DNA of 64,000 bases from Phycomyces blakesleeanus NRRL 1555(-) (GCF_001638985.1 NW_017265139.1:62001-126000), one strand, 5' to 3'. Counted from the stretch's first letter, positions 1 through 12,971 are shown. Translations and numbers: made by a program. Notes: a model not told the origin generated them from the sequence alone.

Positions 1-484
1 GGAGATAGCAAAGAGACTACTTTGCTCATTGTAGATTAGCAATTAAAAATTATGGTGTTAATAAGTACTTTCTAGAAATTATATCAATATGAATCCTATC
101 AATAAGAATACCCATTTTTTCTATTGAGAGGAGTATTTTTTTTGCCCAAAAACCTCTTCCTGTCTCACCAGTTGAAAGTTACAGTGGTACGACACTAGTA
201 ATTTCAAAGATGCAATAGTTTGTATCTGTAACTAGATAGAGTAAACCAACTCGAGAGTACTTGAAATATGTCATAAGGGAAGGGCACGTCGTTTCTTGTT
301 ATGATATTATGTCTTGAAGTAGCATGTTAGGTAACTATTTTATTATTCTCGATATATCCGTTAATACATTGCAGGTAGTATAAGGCTTTAAGTATATCAT
401 TATATATTTAAGGGGATACTTTTACACTTAGCCAAAGCTATTATCCTGCCTTATATTAAAGTATTATTATGATAAGTATGAATC

Positions 485-625
485 CTTACGGACCAGATAT
501 AATTATCTGATACCGAACAGCAAGTTACAATTTGTGGTCTGGTAAAACCAAAATAACATTTCCCGTCAAAAAGATAGTGCCCCATCTTGAAAATGTCGTC
601 CCCCTAATATTAGCGGTGTAGCATA
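485..625 (+). mobile_element. Solo terminus of the KDZ-associated repeat family
   Basis: The sequence ends with GTCGTCCCCCTAATATTAG, matching the right end of the KDZ element (GTCGTCCCCGTAAGATTG near 13170-13187). Its inner part, including GGACCAGATATAAT and ATTTGTGGTCTGG, matches the left ends of the relics at 19.95 kb and 55.27 kb on the opposite strand. The outer tip points right, so the body of the element would lie to the left; no opposite end is seen in the first 480 bases. It is either truncated or continues beyond the window. Confidence 0.5.
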
Positions 626-1093
626 CGTGTGCCTGGAGCGTAACAGTTCCATAGATTGTTAACTTACCAGATTTATTAGTAAGAAGGAACTAATGTTTCG
701 TTGTGGAGTCTGTTCTTCACTCAATTGTGGTATGTATACTACAATGGTGATACTGTAGATATAATATATGTATATTTATATATCCCATCTTATAGTAATA
801 ATAAATAAAGTCAATTATGTATATTATGATCTATATATTAAGTAATATGATAAAAGCAAATCCATTTGACTGGAATAGCTGAGAATATTATTTTATCCTT
901 CAATCTTACTCTCAGATTCAGCAATAATCCATACTTATTTACAATAAATGTAAATAAAAAATGAAGTTTTTATATAAACTATTTGAAATGATATTATTTT
1001 GAATTTATCAAGAGATTGTATGATTTTTCTAACTTATATTATAAGATATAAATATTTCTATTTCAGTAATTTTATTTAAATAAAGAATCCTTA

Positions 1094-1156
1094 GAACATC
1101 TTCAGCAGTATTTAATTTTAGATAAAATAAAAGTTAGCCGAGTGCTGAAGATGCTC
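1094..1156. mobile_element. Mini inverted-repeat element, Harbinger-like tips
   Basis: GAACATCTTCAGCA at 1094-1107 is the near-perfect inverse of TGCTGAAGATGCTC at 1143-1156, giving a 63-bp hairpin. The tips resemble GAGCATCCACAGCGG of the larger element at 36748, so this may be an internally deleted member of the same group. Flanking trinucleotides (TTA, CAA) do not form an exact duplication. Confidence 0.45.
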
Positions 1157-2288
1157 CAAGTGTTTTGTTAATATTTTTCTAAATACTCAAACCAATAAAC
1201 ATTTATAATTATAGTAAGTGTCAAGTTGATTTTTGGGCACAGGTTTATTAGAAATAAATATAAGAGATAGTTACAAATGAGCCAAAAGGGCAAATAAAAA
1301 TATCTGACTTGAAAAATTCTGTGATAACGCATGAATTTATTATACAGTTACTAGTAGACCAAAGAAAATAATACATAAAATAAGATCTGATCAAATTAAT
1401 TTCTACAAGATATTAAAGAATCTTCTGGAAAAGAAGCTTGATATTTTTTACAGAATACCATACCAGTACTAAAATAAAACAGTTCGTCTATTAATGAAAA
1501 ATACCAAAATAAAAGGCACTAGATTCATCTATATTACATGTAAAGAACATTTATTAGAATCATTAAATTATGAAATTGTATTATCTTATACTTAGCTATT
1601 CAGTATATACATATACATATCTTAAAATACGACATTTGCTTGGTGGGTTAATATAAATTATCCAAAAACGATATATAAATACCACTAAAAGCATAAGAAT
1701 AAGCTTTAAGTAATACAATATATTACTCAATTAACATAAATGAGTACTTTATTTACATTTAACCCAACCTAGTAAAAAAATACTAAAAAGGACAGTTTAT
1801 GTATGTCATTAGCAATAAACTGTTTAGTTCTTAGTGATTAACATTTATTTTACTTTTTATATATCATTCTTTCCGAATTTGGATGAAACATTAGTACAAA
1901 AAGCAAAGATATTATTAAAGTTAACTCCCAAGATCAAATGGCTGACAATAATAGCATGATAAAGAAATGTTCAGAAGATAAAATGCATGTATCGGGGCAA
2001 GTACTTAGCAATAATGTTTTGGGTTATTATGTCTCTTTCTAAATATATTATGTACAAGCGAGAATTAATATTTTTGATGAAGTCATTTTCTACCATGTTC
2101 TCTATTTTATTCCTTGAATAATGCTGAGCTCTCAAAGGCGGAAGAATTACAGCAGATATTGCTAAGCACAGTTAAACATATCAAACGCCAAGAAGGGTGA
2201 AGTTTCACCCGAGTTATTATATGTAAGTTATGGAAATATTTTCTTAGGACTATGTATTTTTAGAAGCTTAAGAGAAAAGTAGCGCACA

Positions 2289-2315
2289 TATATAAAGGAG
2301 CAAATGTATTTGCTC
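2289..2315 (+). promoter_or_regulatory. TATA box and adjacent palindrome of the first P450 gene
   Basis: TATATAAA at 2289-2296 lies about 50 bases before the ATG at 2344, a plausible TATA box. Immediately after it, GAGCAAAT-GT-ATTTGCTC (2298-2315) is a perfect 8-bp inverted repeat that could be an operator or simply a leader hairpin. Position supports the TATA call; the role of the palindrome is inference. Confidence 0.4.
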
Positions 2316-2343
2316 ACAACTTATTCGAACGTATTATTCAACA

Positions 2344-4398
2344 ATGAATCACATAGAAGCCTTTTCAAAATATTTTATCTTCACATTTCCTGAGAACATA
2401 AATTTTACACAAGTTGGAAAAATCGCAGCTACGGGACTGGTCATTTACTGTCTGTTATATGTAATGGTTATATAATCGAATTTCTATATTATAACAAACT
2501 TGATGAGCTAATACTACTTTATATAATAACAATAGAAAATACAAAGTGCTTTTTTTAGTCCTCTTGGAGATATTCCCGGGCCCTTTTCTAAACGGTTCTT
2601 TGAAGGTTCATACTTTTCTAAAAAGAAGCCAGGGAAAAGGTAAAAGTTTGAATTTTGACTATACATCAACGATGATGGAATTAACGCACCCCCGTAGATT
2701 CGAAATATATAGAGATTACCACAATAAATATGGACACTTAGTGCGTATAGGTCCTAGCAAAATATCCGTGTCTGATAAAGATATAATAAAGCAAATAATG
2801 GTAACTGAAGACTTTGAAAAAAGCTCCATTTATTCCAAAATGAAAGGTAAGTAAATAGAGCTGTTAACATAGAAGAAGAAGAAACAAAACGTATAATGAA
2901 CCTACACTAACAATTATTATGTATTCCATAAACTCACAGGCAAAGATGAATGGAATACATTTAACATGATTGATAAAGATACCCACAAGCAACGAGTAAG
3001 TAATTCTCCTAAATAAACATGCGTGATTATATATAAATCAACTATTATTACATAGCGACGTCTTGTGTCTTCTGCCTTTTCTATCAAGTACATAAAGTCT
3101 CTTGAGCCACTTTTTGAGAGCGTCACCGAATCTTTTGTCAAAAGAATAAACCTTGATACGGAACGCACAAAAGAAGGCGATGAATTTGGCGTAATTGATA
3201 TTTGGCAGCTACTAAGATGCTTGACTCTTGATGTTATCGGTGAAACGGCCTTTGGTGGCACATTCAATATGCTCGAAAATGACGATCATGCTGTATCCAG
3301 AGCAATCGTTAAACTAACTAGAGGGGTTGAGTTTGTATGTATTACTTACATTAAATAGACCATTACTCACTTTTAATAATTTGTAGTCTATACTTCACCC
3401 TTGGCTGACAAAGTTAATTTTAATGATAAGGCCGGAAGGACAGCCTCTGCTTAATAATGCAAGTATCAGAATAACTTACCGGTTGTAGAAACTATACGGT
3501 CCATCCCATATTTTAATATTCTTTTTTTTTATAGTTTGTATCGAATATTATATCTGAACGCACACACAGCAAAGAAAAACGAAATGACATTCTTCAGATT
3601 TTAGTCGATACCCAGCACGCAAAGAACACTAAAGATCGTATGAATTCACGGCAGATTGCCTCAGAAACGGGGTTGTTTCTTATTGCCGGGTCAGAGACCA
3701 CAAGTAATACGATTGGATTTGCCTTGATTGAGATGTGCCGTAACACCGATGTCTTGACAGAACTTTATGCTGAAATTGATAAAGTTGACCTGGATGAAGG
3801 AAGAATCTTATTCCATCAAGAGCAGATCAAAAACCTTCCTTATCTCAATGCTGTAATAAAAGAGACAATGCGATTAAATCATGTTGCATCCATGGGGCTT
3901 GAGAGGATGGTTACTCATGATATAATTATAAAAGAGAATATAGTTGTACCAAAGGGAGTAAGTAACTATTATACACTACATTTTCTTCTTTTACTTAAGC
4001 TTATATAAATAGACACACGTAAGATGCTGTTTACATGTTGCTCAGATACACCCTGATTACTGGCCTGAGCCTCTGACCTTCAATCCTAATCGTTGGCTCA
4101 AAAATGCTGATCCAGAACCGTGTACTGATGCTTTCTTCCCGTTTAGCTTGGGGTAAAGCCATATCAGCCAAAATAAAATGGCTATGGTAACTAATGATTG
4201 ATAAATAGATCACGTAACTGCATTGGAAAAGATTTTTCCATGAACGAGATGCGTCTTGTTCTAGCTACACTTATAAAAAATTACGAGATCAAGCCAATTT
4301 CTGAACAAATGAAAGCCTCCGAAGAAAAACACCACTTTTTGACACTGACCATCGAATCCGGAAGCTTTAAAGTTCGGATGAAGCCTAGAGCTACCTAG
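2344..4398 (+). CDS. Cytochrome P450 monooxygenase (convergent paralogue 1)
   Basis: Heme-thiolate monooxygenase, probably anchored in the ER membrane and using NADPH-P450 reductase. The first exon (from ATG 2344) encodes a hydrophobic anchor ending near 2460. An intron leads in phase 0 to an exon with the proline-rich hinge (PLGDIPGPF), and a further intron at about 2639-2696 joins this to RFEIYRDYHNKYG. Downstream come the I-helix oxygen-binding motif AGSETT, the K-helix ETMR, and the heme signature FSLGSRNCIG, which is split by an intron just before the Ser-Arg. About eight introns; all those I checked keep frame. The intron after LLNN (3459) starts GC, not GT. Intron positions match those of the opposite-strand gene at 4669-6717, so the two are duplicates. 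Substrate unknown; P450 family number not assigned. Confidence 0.85.
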
Positions 4399-4668
4399 AC
4401 TATTATTATGATGCATTTTTTCCAATTTGCAATCAATAGTTTCTTTTTGTATATCTTATTGGAAATGAACAAAATATAACTACCATTGTATGTTACATAC
4501 ACTAGCCAGATATTGCTATTATTGTACCTATCTACATTCTTCTTTTTGAAAACACAAAGTCCTCAATTTAAAGTATGGTTTTGCCTTTAACTTCTGAGCT
4601 CCAGATATATTATATTTTATTGAGGTATTTGCTTGAGAGTTAGTACATACACTAGCTAAATAATATAT

Positions 4669-6717
4669 TTAAGAGAATCTACGCTTCATACGAATTTTAA
4701 AGCTACTAGATGCAATGGTAAGAGTTAAGTAATGTCGCTTTTCCATGGCTGCCACCATCTGTTCAGGTATTGGTTCAATATAGTAGTGCTTTATAAGAGT
4801 AGCTAAAACAAGTCGCATTTCGTTCAAAGCAAAATCTTTTCCAATACAGTTACGTGATCTATCAAAGTAATTGAATTAAATATTGTAAAAAATAAAATAA
4901 AACTACATAATACAATACCCTGCGCTGAACGGAAAATAAGCGCTTGGGCTTGCCTTTTCATTAGAATCTTCGAGCCAACGTTCCGGTTTAAAGGCAGAAG
5001 GGTTGGACCAGTATTCTGGGTGCACTTGAGCTACTGATATGTTGCACCTAACTTTTGTCTATCCATATGAATATGAATGTTAGTATTTATCTCTATTTTT
5101 TTTTCGTTTTGAATGAGACACTTACTCCCTTTGGTACAAATATATCCCCTTTCAGAATTATATCACGTGTAACCATTCGCTCAAGACCATTGGCTGGCAT
5201 GGTGTTCAGCCTCATTGTCTCTTTTATTATGGCATTGAGATAAGGAAGATTCTTGAGCTGGTTTTGGTTGAATACATTGCTTCCTCCATCCAAATCAACT
5301 CCATCAATCTCGATAAAAAGCTTTTCCAAAGAATCAGGGTTACGGCACATCTCAATTAAGGCAAATCCAATAGTATTGCTTGTGGTCTCTGACCCGGCAA
5401 CAAGAAACAAAATTGTTTCTGTAATAATTTCATATTCAGTTAGACGATCCCTTTTGTCCTCAGCTTCCATAGTGTCAACCAAAATCTGAAGGATATCATC
5501 TCGTTTTACATTGCTCTCTAATCGAGACTTAATAAGATTCTTTACAAACTGGATATAATACAGTAATTAGAAAACTATAATTGATACCAAAATACTATTC
5601 AAATATTGCTAAGTATCACTTACATTGCTTAACTGAGGGATCCTTTTATTTCTCTTCAAGAACGGAATTTTTGTGACCCATGGGTAAGAAATGACCTAGA
5701 TGGATATTAGAAAGCAACTCATTATATTCGCTTCAAAGTCACACTTACAAACTCTAATATTTTCATGAGTTTTAGGATTGTGGATGGTACAATATGATCA
5801 TCGTTATCAATCATATTGAACGTTCCACCAAATGCTGTCTCGCCAATAACATCAAGCGCCATACATTTTGTTATATGCCAAATGTCAATGGTACCAAATT
5901 CTTCATTCCCTTTGGTTTTTTCAATTTCACTATCAATCTTCTTAATGAGAGACTCCACGGAAGATGCAAAAAAGGGCTCGAGTGATTTTATATATTTAGT
6001 CGAAAATGCAGGCGAAATAGCACGTCTCTGCAAATATAAAAATTCAACGTGAGCTAAAGCATCTTTTCACATTTATGAATTCATTTATTACTTACCCTTC
6101 GTCTATGAAGGTCTTTGCTTATTAGGTCCAGCATACTCGCTTCTCCGCCGTCTTGATTATGAGTTAATAACAATAATAACTGGACCGAATTGCTTATAGC
6201 AAGTAATATGGATAATATTGAACTCACTTTGAAGTCGACTATAAGCCGGTCCTTTCTCAAAGTCATCAATAACTAATATCTGCTTAATAATGTCTTTGTC
6301 AGACACAGAAAGTGCATCAGGGCCAACTCGAACTACGTGGCCATATTTGCGGTGATAATACTCGGTCAATCTAAATCTAAATAGATATAAAGATTATATT
6401 TATGTTTGAGTGATACTATACACAATCTTTTACTATATCTTACCTTTCTCCTGACTTTAGACCAATGTTCCCAAAGTGGGGAAAGAATCTTCGGTAGAAT
6501 GGACCTGGGATATTGTTAAGAGGGTCAAATAACGCACATTTTATTTTCTATAGAGATACCAATTAGCTGTTGAAAAATATTAATGCCTAGTTATTATTAC
6601 ATTAGACATATAGTACATCGCTAACAGTGAAATTGCCGCTTTTCCAAGCTGTATAATAGGCACATTATGCTGAATATAGAAAATAAGGTTGTGAGATGAT
6701 TTTTCTAGCTTATCCAT
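4669..6717 (-). CDS. Cytochrome P450 monooxygenase (convergent paralogue 2)
   Basis: Starts at ATG 6717 (MDKLEKSSHNL..., then a hydrophobic anchor) and ends at TAA 4669-4671. The exons encode hinge NNIPGPFYRRFF, the segment GHVVRVGPDALSVSDKDI, ERR-type helix residues after DLHRRR, the I-helix AGSETTSNT, the K-helix ETMR, and the C-terminal heme half SRNCIGKDF with the preceding FPFSAG on a separate exon. All intron positions found match the neighbour at 2344-4398, but every donor I examined is GT. The tails of the two genes are 270 bp apart, so transcripts may overlap. Proteins are clearly paralogous, with the strongest similarity in the I-helix and heme region. Function as ER monooxygenase is family knowledge; the substrate cannot be inferred. 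Confidence 0.85.
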
Positions 6718-9383
6718 ATTTGTTGAAGAATATATTTTGCTTTTATCAAGATGAATTTAAAGCATATAAACGTAGACCAGTTTTGCCCTTTAAATACAAA
6801 TTCGAATGAGCTGTATACCGTGTATCAGTACTTTAATTTCTACGTGAATATGATTACGTAAGGTGCTCCCAAAATTATTTATCGAAAAAGAATTCTTTAT
6901 CGAAAACAATAATGTTCCTTTTTTGGAAGAGTGAGATTGCCAAGTATAAGTGTTGTGTAATGAATAATACTTTAGTGTTATCATCAGTACTATACTCCAA
7001 AGGTAAAATCTTATTTGAAAACATATTAAATGCATGTTTTTTTTTCTTGTGGATTTATCACTAAGAGGAACATATAATATTCAACCAAGCAAAGCTCTTG
7101 GTATACGATATCATACCATAAATTATCTTGAGCAGAAGATAACCGGCTTGTTTAGCAAATAAGATCCTGAAAATAAAATATAATAGCCTTTGGGAATCGT
7201 TTTTATCTTACTGTGTTGATAGTAGTAAAAAAAATAGTTCTATATTTGGACATTAGAAATATTTTATAGATGGTCTCTAGCAGGGTAGAATGTACAGACT
7301 TTAAACATATTGTTCCTTTTTTGAAAAAAAATACTTCTAAAATAGGAAGATTAATGCTTTTCGATAAAGAATTCTTTATCGAGAAAGAATCCCGTGAGCA
7401 TCTGTAGTGTAGTTTTATAAATATCTTTACAAGCTACTGTGTATAGCTTTTATTTATTTATATTTAGAAATACTATAAATTGACTACCAAAATATTGAAG
7501 CATGCCTTTGACCTTGTGCTTTCCTCAAAGCATTTGTACATATTATTTGCATACTACTGTACACATGACAATTGTTGTATATTATATTTAAAGAATAGGT
7601 TTTATTAGGGGAAACGCAAAAAATGCCTGGTAAGCTTATTAGATCTTCAAAAGTATTATTTTTGGATTCTAGGACAGAAAAGGTTAAATGGCTCAAACGT
7701 GAGAAACACTTAGACACTAGAAGTATATTTCATCTCAGAAAGTTTAAATCTATGTAGCTACGCCATACAATTTGATCATCATAATAAACATAATCCGTAT
7801 TGGCTTAGTGCCTACTGCAAGTCTCTGTGCATGATCTAGGATTTTATGCAAATACTTCACTCTAAAGTCCACAGTATTGTATATGTATTCTAATGTCAAA
7901 GAAACAGCTTAGCTTGAATTCCCACAATCAATGATTTTGTACATGATCAATCAATATGTAGATTAAAACAGTTGAATGTTAATAGAGCTGTCTCTATTCT
8001 GCAACTGAAAAGTAATACTAATGAGTCTATTTTTGTTTCCTGCTACCATTTCTAAAATAATTGAGATTTAGATAAAGATAAAAATAAAGAGAAGACCCTT
8101 GATGGAAGGTATACAAGTGGTACACCAAGTTTAATAAGCTATATATACCTACTAGACATAATTAATCAGATAAGATATTGTACGATGTGTATCTAATTGC
8201 TAGCACTTTAAGACAACCTTTCTAGACTGGCCTCTGAAACAAAAGTCTTAAAAAGGGACCCAGCCTACATGATATTGTTTATTTTTACAGTTTACATAGA
8301 CTATATTGACCCAGTAAAAGCCAAACAAAAAAGAAGTTCCTGCACTGTAGAGCCCGTTTAAGAGGGCATTATTGTAAACTAGAAAAAAAAAACTCATTAG
8401 TCTAAAGCAGGTTACCAGCTTAGAAAGTATATATTAAATTCATTTCTAGTATCGTTATGCTGAAGCATATTATTTTGTAAGATCGTTTATATTTACTGTT
8501 AAATTCGAGTCCTTATGAATATATTGATGCTAAAACCACGCAAGTATAGTGTCGTTTGCACAATACGTTGTTTTAATATATCTATTATTGTTTGCATAGT
8601 GTTTATTGTATGCATCTTTATATTTATTTATTGATGTTAATAAGTAGTCGTACTTTTGAAATATGCACCTGTAAACCAATCACTAAAACTAAACCGATAC
8701 ACGAATACAAACAAAAACGTCTTGGCTATGCTTGAGTGTTTTTACACACGTAATCCAAACAAAGATTGTCTCCGTCTTATGGAACCTTTAAGAACATAAA
8801 GTATATGATAGAAGAAATATCCTCTGTTCAGAATTCAAATAGAAAACACACAGAGAAAGAGGAAGAAAGAGAAAGGGAAAAAATTCACACCAAATAATAA
8901 TAATGATAGCAATGGCTCTAACAATTAAATAGTCTTGATTTCTGTCAAAGCATTTATAAAGATGAGTAGCATGAACGCTGACACTCTCAATCATTTGGAT
9001 TCGATCACATATAGTACACCATCAAGATAATAATGTAACCCAAAAACTTACAAGCACTCGTAGTTTTAAAAAAAATGCGTAGCAGTAGTTATATACACTA
9101 TCTTTATGATGCATGCGTATCATTATAACACTCCCTTGCAAGGCATTGTTTTAATCTCGATTAATGCTTAAGAGCTTGCTTTGACATACATTAAAGAAAG
9201 TACAAGATATGAAACACTATATCTGTTATATGTAAGCTTTGAATACTGTATTGAAGAAAAGAAAATTAGATTGAGATGGATGAGAGATGTCTTGCATTGA
9301 GGTGCTCTTTAGCGATCTCGGTATAATTCAAAATTATGTGATAAAAAAGGTTTATCTAAATATGGTAGCTATACACCAAAAAA
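6718..9383. other. AT-rich intergenic region, palindromes near the P450
   Basis: No ORF with recognisable content. The notable structure is a perfect 20-bp palindrome CGATAAAGAATTCTTTATCG at 7362-7381 and a degenerate copy around 6889-6914, each close to the sequence TGTTCCTTTTTTG. The region also serves as upstream sequence of the minus-strand P450 (start 6717). A left terminus for the KDZ element would be expected near 9.0-9.4 kb, but I could not find one. Confidence 0.4.
7362..7381. repeat. Perfect 20-bp palindrome, repeated at 6889
   Basis: CGATAAAGAATTCTTTATCG is self-complementary with no spacer. A second, imperfect version (ATCGAAAAAGAATTCTTTATCG) occurs at about 6890, 470 bp away. 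Both are accompanied by TGTTCCTTTTTTG on one side, so this is a duplicated module rather than a chance palindrome. It could be a dimeric protein-binding site or a transposon tip; neither is shown. Confidence 0.55.
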
Positions 9384-12300
9384 TCATGAATGACTTTCCA
9401 AAAATGAGCAAACTTTTAACAATAATAGAGTATAGAGTAACATACCATATATAGTCTCAGACTCAAATATATTATTGTATTCTTCGCCTTCATCGGCATC
9501 GGCATTGTCGTCATCACCTTCCACAACAAAAGCGATGGTGGCTTCTCCATCATCGGGGGAGTTTATGTCTTCAACGGTGAATGAATAGGAAGAGACAGAT
9601 GAGGGCTCAAAAGGAACGGAGGAGGAGGTGGAAGGAATGGAGGAGGGAGAAGACGAAGTTCCCAGAAGGAAACTGGTCTGAGCAAAGACTGCTCGCTCCC
9701 AAGACATAGAAAGCCGAAGCTTTCTAGCCAAAAGGAACTGCATCCCGCAAAGAACCTCTTTGTCCAGAGTACCTACAGCATTGTCAAGGGCTTTTAGCCC
9801 TTGCTCTCTTAAAGTCCTTTCTTTTGTGGCACGGTGTTGGAGCCAGAAGGCATCATGCTTGAAATTTTATATATTAGTTGATTTATTTTTAAAACCTTTA
9901 GCATCTTTATATTGATTATTACCTTCAGAAGTGCAACTTCTTCTTCTGCTCTTTTCTTTGCCAAAAAGAGATGGACTTCGGGACGGATTTCCGCATCCCA
10001 GAAAATACTTTTTTTATTGATTATTGAATCAAAGGTCAAAGACTCTTTTAAAAAAACAAGTATAAAAGTAAGAATAACAGTTTAATATTTCCATTGTGAA
10101 AAGTCTAAAAATCACTGTTACCATTGAATTCAAGGTTGAATGCTTGGACGAGGTAGGTAATTTGTTTGGCCTGTTTATTCAGGCTGGTTTGGTGTTGTTT
10201 TGCTTTTTTTGTGCCTATATATATATTTAAAAGCATTAATTCATGAAATAATCGCAATCACTTTTTCCCCTTCTTACCGATATGGCCAGATTTGTAAAGC
10301 AATGTCGAGGTATCATGATACGCTCGAACATTGGCTCTAATCGCATCTTTGAATATGTTTTTTTGTAAGCTAGGAACTCGTTGTACCCTAGCTGGGCATT
10401 TTCTTCTATATATTTTATGAGGTTTGTATTTTCTTCATCAGGTTCTTGGAAGCCCTCAACTTCCTCCTGGATCTTCGCCTTCAACTTCTCCATTTCGTGC
10501 TTCAGCCTATTGATCTCATCTTTCACATGATTTCCGTTGGCATCATTAGCGAGCCTACAATAAAATTGATTTTTTAATGACAAAAAACATAAGAAAAAAG
10601 CTCTAAATACACTTACTCTCTTAGTCGGCGCAAAATTGTAAAATTTACAAGGAACAAAGCAATATTGCCTTGAACCTTACGGCCGGACTCCATCAAATCA
10701 GCAATGTCAACGTAGTTCTCCGACTTCTCTACCTTGTTAACATGCTGCTTCCATTCTCGCTCAATCACAACACAGTCGAATCCCTCCAACGCCTTCCTGG
10801 ATTCTTCTATGATGCGCTTTGCTTTGACATACTTACTCTCCAACATCAAGCCCAACTCAACCTTCTTCGTCTCATTGCGGAACTTGATGGCTCTGTACAA
10901 GACCAACTTCCGGTTTGCTTGTCCCATCTTTCTGGTCATCGTCACAAAGCGGTTAAGATATGACCAGAGGCGTTCCAAACATTCACCATCTGTCAAGCCA
11001 AACCCATCTCTATATTTAGGGTTGAGCTTAACCTGGCAGTGTTGAACATGAGCATACGCATGGAAAATCGGAACTGCTAGTTTTGATTTCTCCATCAGTC
11101 CGGGAAAGTTAGCCTATGTTAAGTATTGTTACTATATGCTTATATATTTAACATGTACGTTAAAAATAACTCTGTATTTACCTTCAGTGACTTTGCCAGC
11201 TTACAGACAACATCATACATCACATTGATGTTGGGAGAGTTATCAGCAGACTGGCCATCACTACCTGAATCACCAAGTAGTTGATTAATTATGGAGAGAG
11301 GGTACTTAAACCCTTCACCAGTTTCCATGTCTACCAACTTAATGACTGACTCATGGCGTGCACAGCTCGCCGCAAAAAGACCCTTAATAGGGTACTTTAT
11401 GGACTTTGCCAAACTGCCAGAGCCAGCATGGAAGTTGCTGTCGAACCGACCTACCTATAAGTATAGAAAAGGCTTAGTATGTATTTAATATCTTGTCACT
11501 TTTTATTACTTACGCCTTCTTCAGCCCTCTCCTTCTCATACGTCTTCACCACGTCGTCACCAATCCACACCTGCTTGAGTTGAGCCTCTACTTGCTCCAA
11601 CTCTTCGCCAACATCACCCTCACCATCTTTCCTCCTCTCACACTTCAGGCTAAAATTGCCATCCATAGCAACATATCGACAGTCGTCAACGGCCACATTG
11701 CTGTCAACCTGATATAAAAGTACAACTTCAATACTTTGTTGCAAGTAAAATATGACATATTATTCACTTACATCTGGACAAGCAGGGCAACAGTTGGATT
11801 CCCGGAATCCAGGCGAAAGCTTCTCTACCTTGGCCTCAACAATCATCGTAAGCCTGATGAAGACATGCAGAAGATTTTGGCAATATGCCTTTGAGATCTG
11901 TCTCTATTTATTTTATTTTAACACAATATTTAAAATCGATTAGTAACACATACTGATGTATAATTTTTTTTCTTACCTCAGCACCCAGATTGATCTTATT
12001 GTACAGATCGGCCAAGCCCTGGCCAGAGGTGGCAAGAACATCTCGCATGTCTCTCATAAACTCAAGAAGTCCGAAATGAATTGCATATTGGACATTGTTG
12101 AGGGAAGCAGGGAGCATACCCATCTCAACCAACTGCTCGGGAATGGACTTGCATCCGCAAAAAACAACCTCAAATGTTCCTGAGGCTGTGTACACATATA
12201 GGATGTTAATATATTAATCTAAGGGCAGTTTTTCTTGAAAAATTAATAACGATTGCTTACAATGCAAAAAAAACATGTAGATGTTTTTCTTAGAGAACTT

Positions 12301-12744
12301 TGTGCAAGAACAAAGGAAATGAGACAAAGGAGCAATAACCTTCTTATCCAGACAGCCATCCTTGCATCTTCCAAGGTAACGCAGGAAGGAATCGGCTAAC
12401 TGGGGAAGCAAATCTACCCACTTGTTGTAGAGGCTTCTTTTCTGGGTCTGACTGGCTTCATATGTATCGAAATCAATTTCGACGTCCAAGTCAGTCTGAG
12501 AAGCAGCAATGTTCTCGGAAGGCGTTTCTACGGGGGCTACAGCCATGGTTCTTGCTCTCTTCTTGCGCGTATATGTATACTTTAGGCGAGGACTACTAAA
12601 TTCCGCCTCAGAAACAGATGGGTTTTCAGTGGGAATATAATTCAAACCACTTATTGGAACGTCTTCAGAAAAGTAATCCAGTAAGAACTGAGGTACAGCT
12701 GTTCTCTGTCTTCTTTTGATAGTACGCTTGCTTGGGTTGTACAT
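9384..12744 (-). CDS. KDZ-superfamily DNA transposase, apparently intact
   Basis: I recognise a Kyakuja-Dileera-Zisupton transposase. Nine exons assemble in frame into about 884 residues from ATG 12744 to TGA 9384. The N-terminus is basic (KRTIKRRQR), followed by a Cys-rich segment (CGCK; later CCPACPD) like the zinc-binding clusters seen in KDZ proteins. The candidate catalytic acids are all present: Asp in VAMDGNF, Asp in VMYDVVC, and Glu in the signature GLTDGECLERLWS, preceded by FHAYAHVQHCQ. A charged coiled-coil part follows, then a Ser/acidic tail. I found no frameshift or internal stop, so the gene may be active. It is probably the autonomous member for the short relics at 19.95-20.65 and 55.27-55.87 kb, which share its upstream terminal sequence. 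A possible 36-nt intron near the C-terminus does not change the frame. Confidence 0.8.
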
Positions 12745-12945
12745 GTTTAATTTGCTTGTTAAATTCAATAAAAAAATAAAAAGTAAAGGATTATGATACT
12801 CCAAATGAGTTCTGGTATTGGTAACTGATTGTGTCACTAAAGTGGGCCGCTTTGTAAAGCTCAAGGGCTGTAGAAAACCATATGGTAGCACGAAATTGAC
12901 TAATTTAGAAAAACTAGTAACAAGTGGTAAAATTATCAGCCTTAC

Positions 12946-12971
12946 ACTAGATAACTAGATAACTAGATAAC
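12946..12971. repeat. Short tandem repeat, unit ACTAGATA
   Basis: Three consecutive copies of an 8-bp unit (ACTAGATA) lie between the KDZ start codon and the element's right terminus. It falls in what should be the 5' subterminal region, where transposase-binding repeats are often located, but a role is only a guess. Confidence 0.5.

Larger units (their letters stand above)
1..2343. other. AT-rich intergenic region with transposon remnants
   Basis: No convincing coding sequence is visible on either strand. At about 485-625 lies a single end of the terminal-repeat family that also caps the KDZ element at 13.19 kb (shared core around 585-610). At 1094-1156 is a very short inverted-repeat element. 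At about 178-210 is a sequence resembling one arm of the pogo-like MITE at 13689 (begins TACAGTGGT and carries TAATTTCAA about 20 bases later), without a recognisable partner arm. The rest is AT-rich sequence without recognisable structure. Confidence 0.5.
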
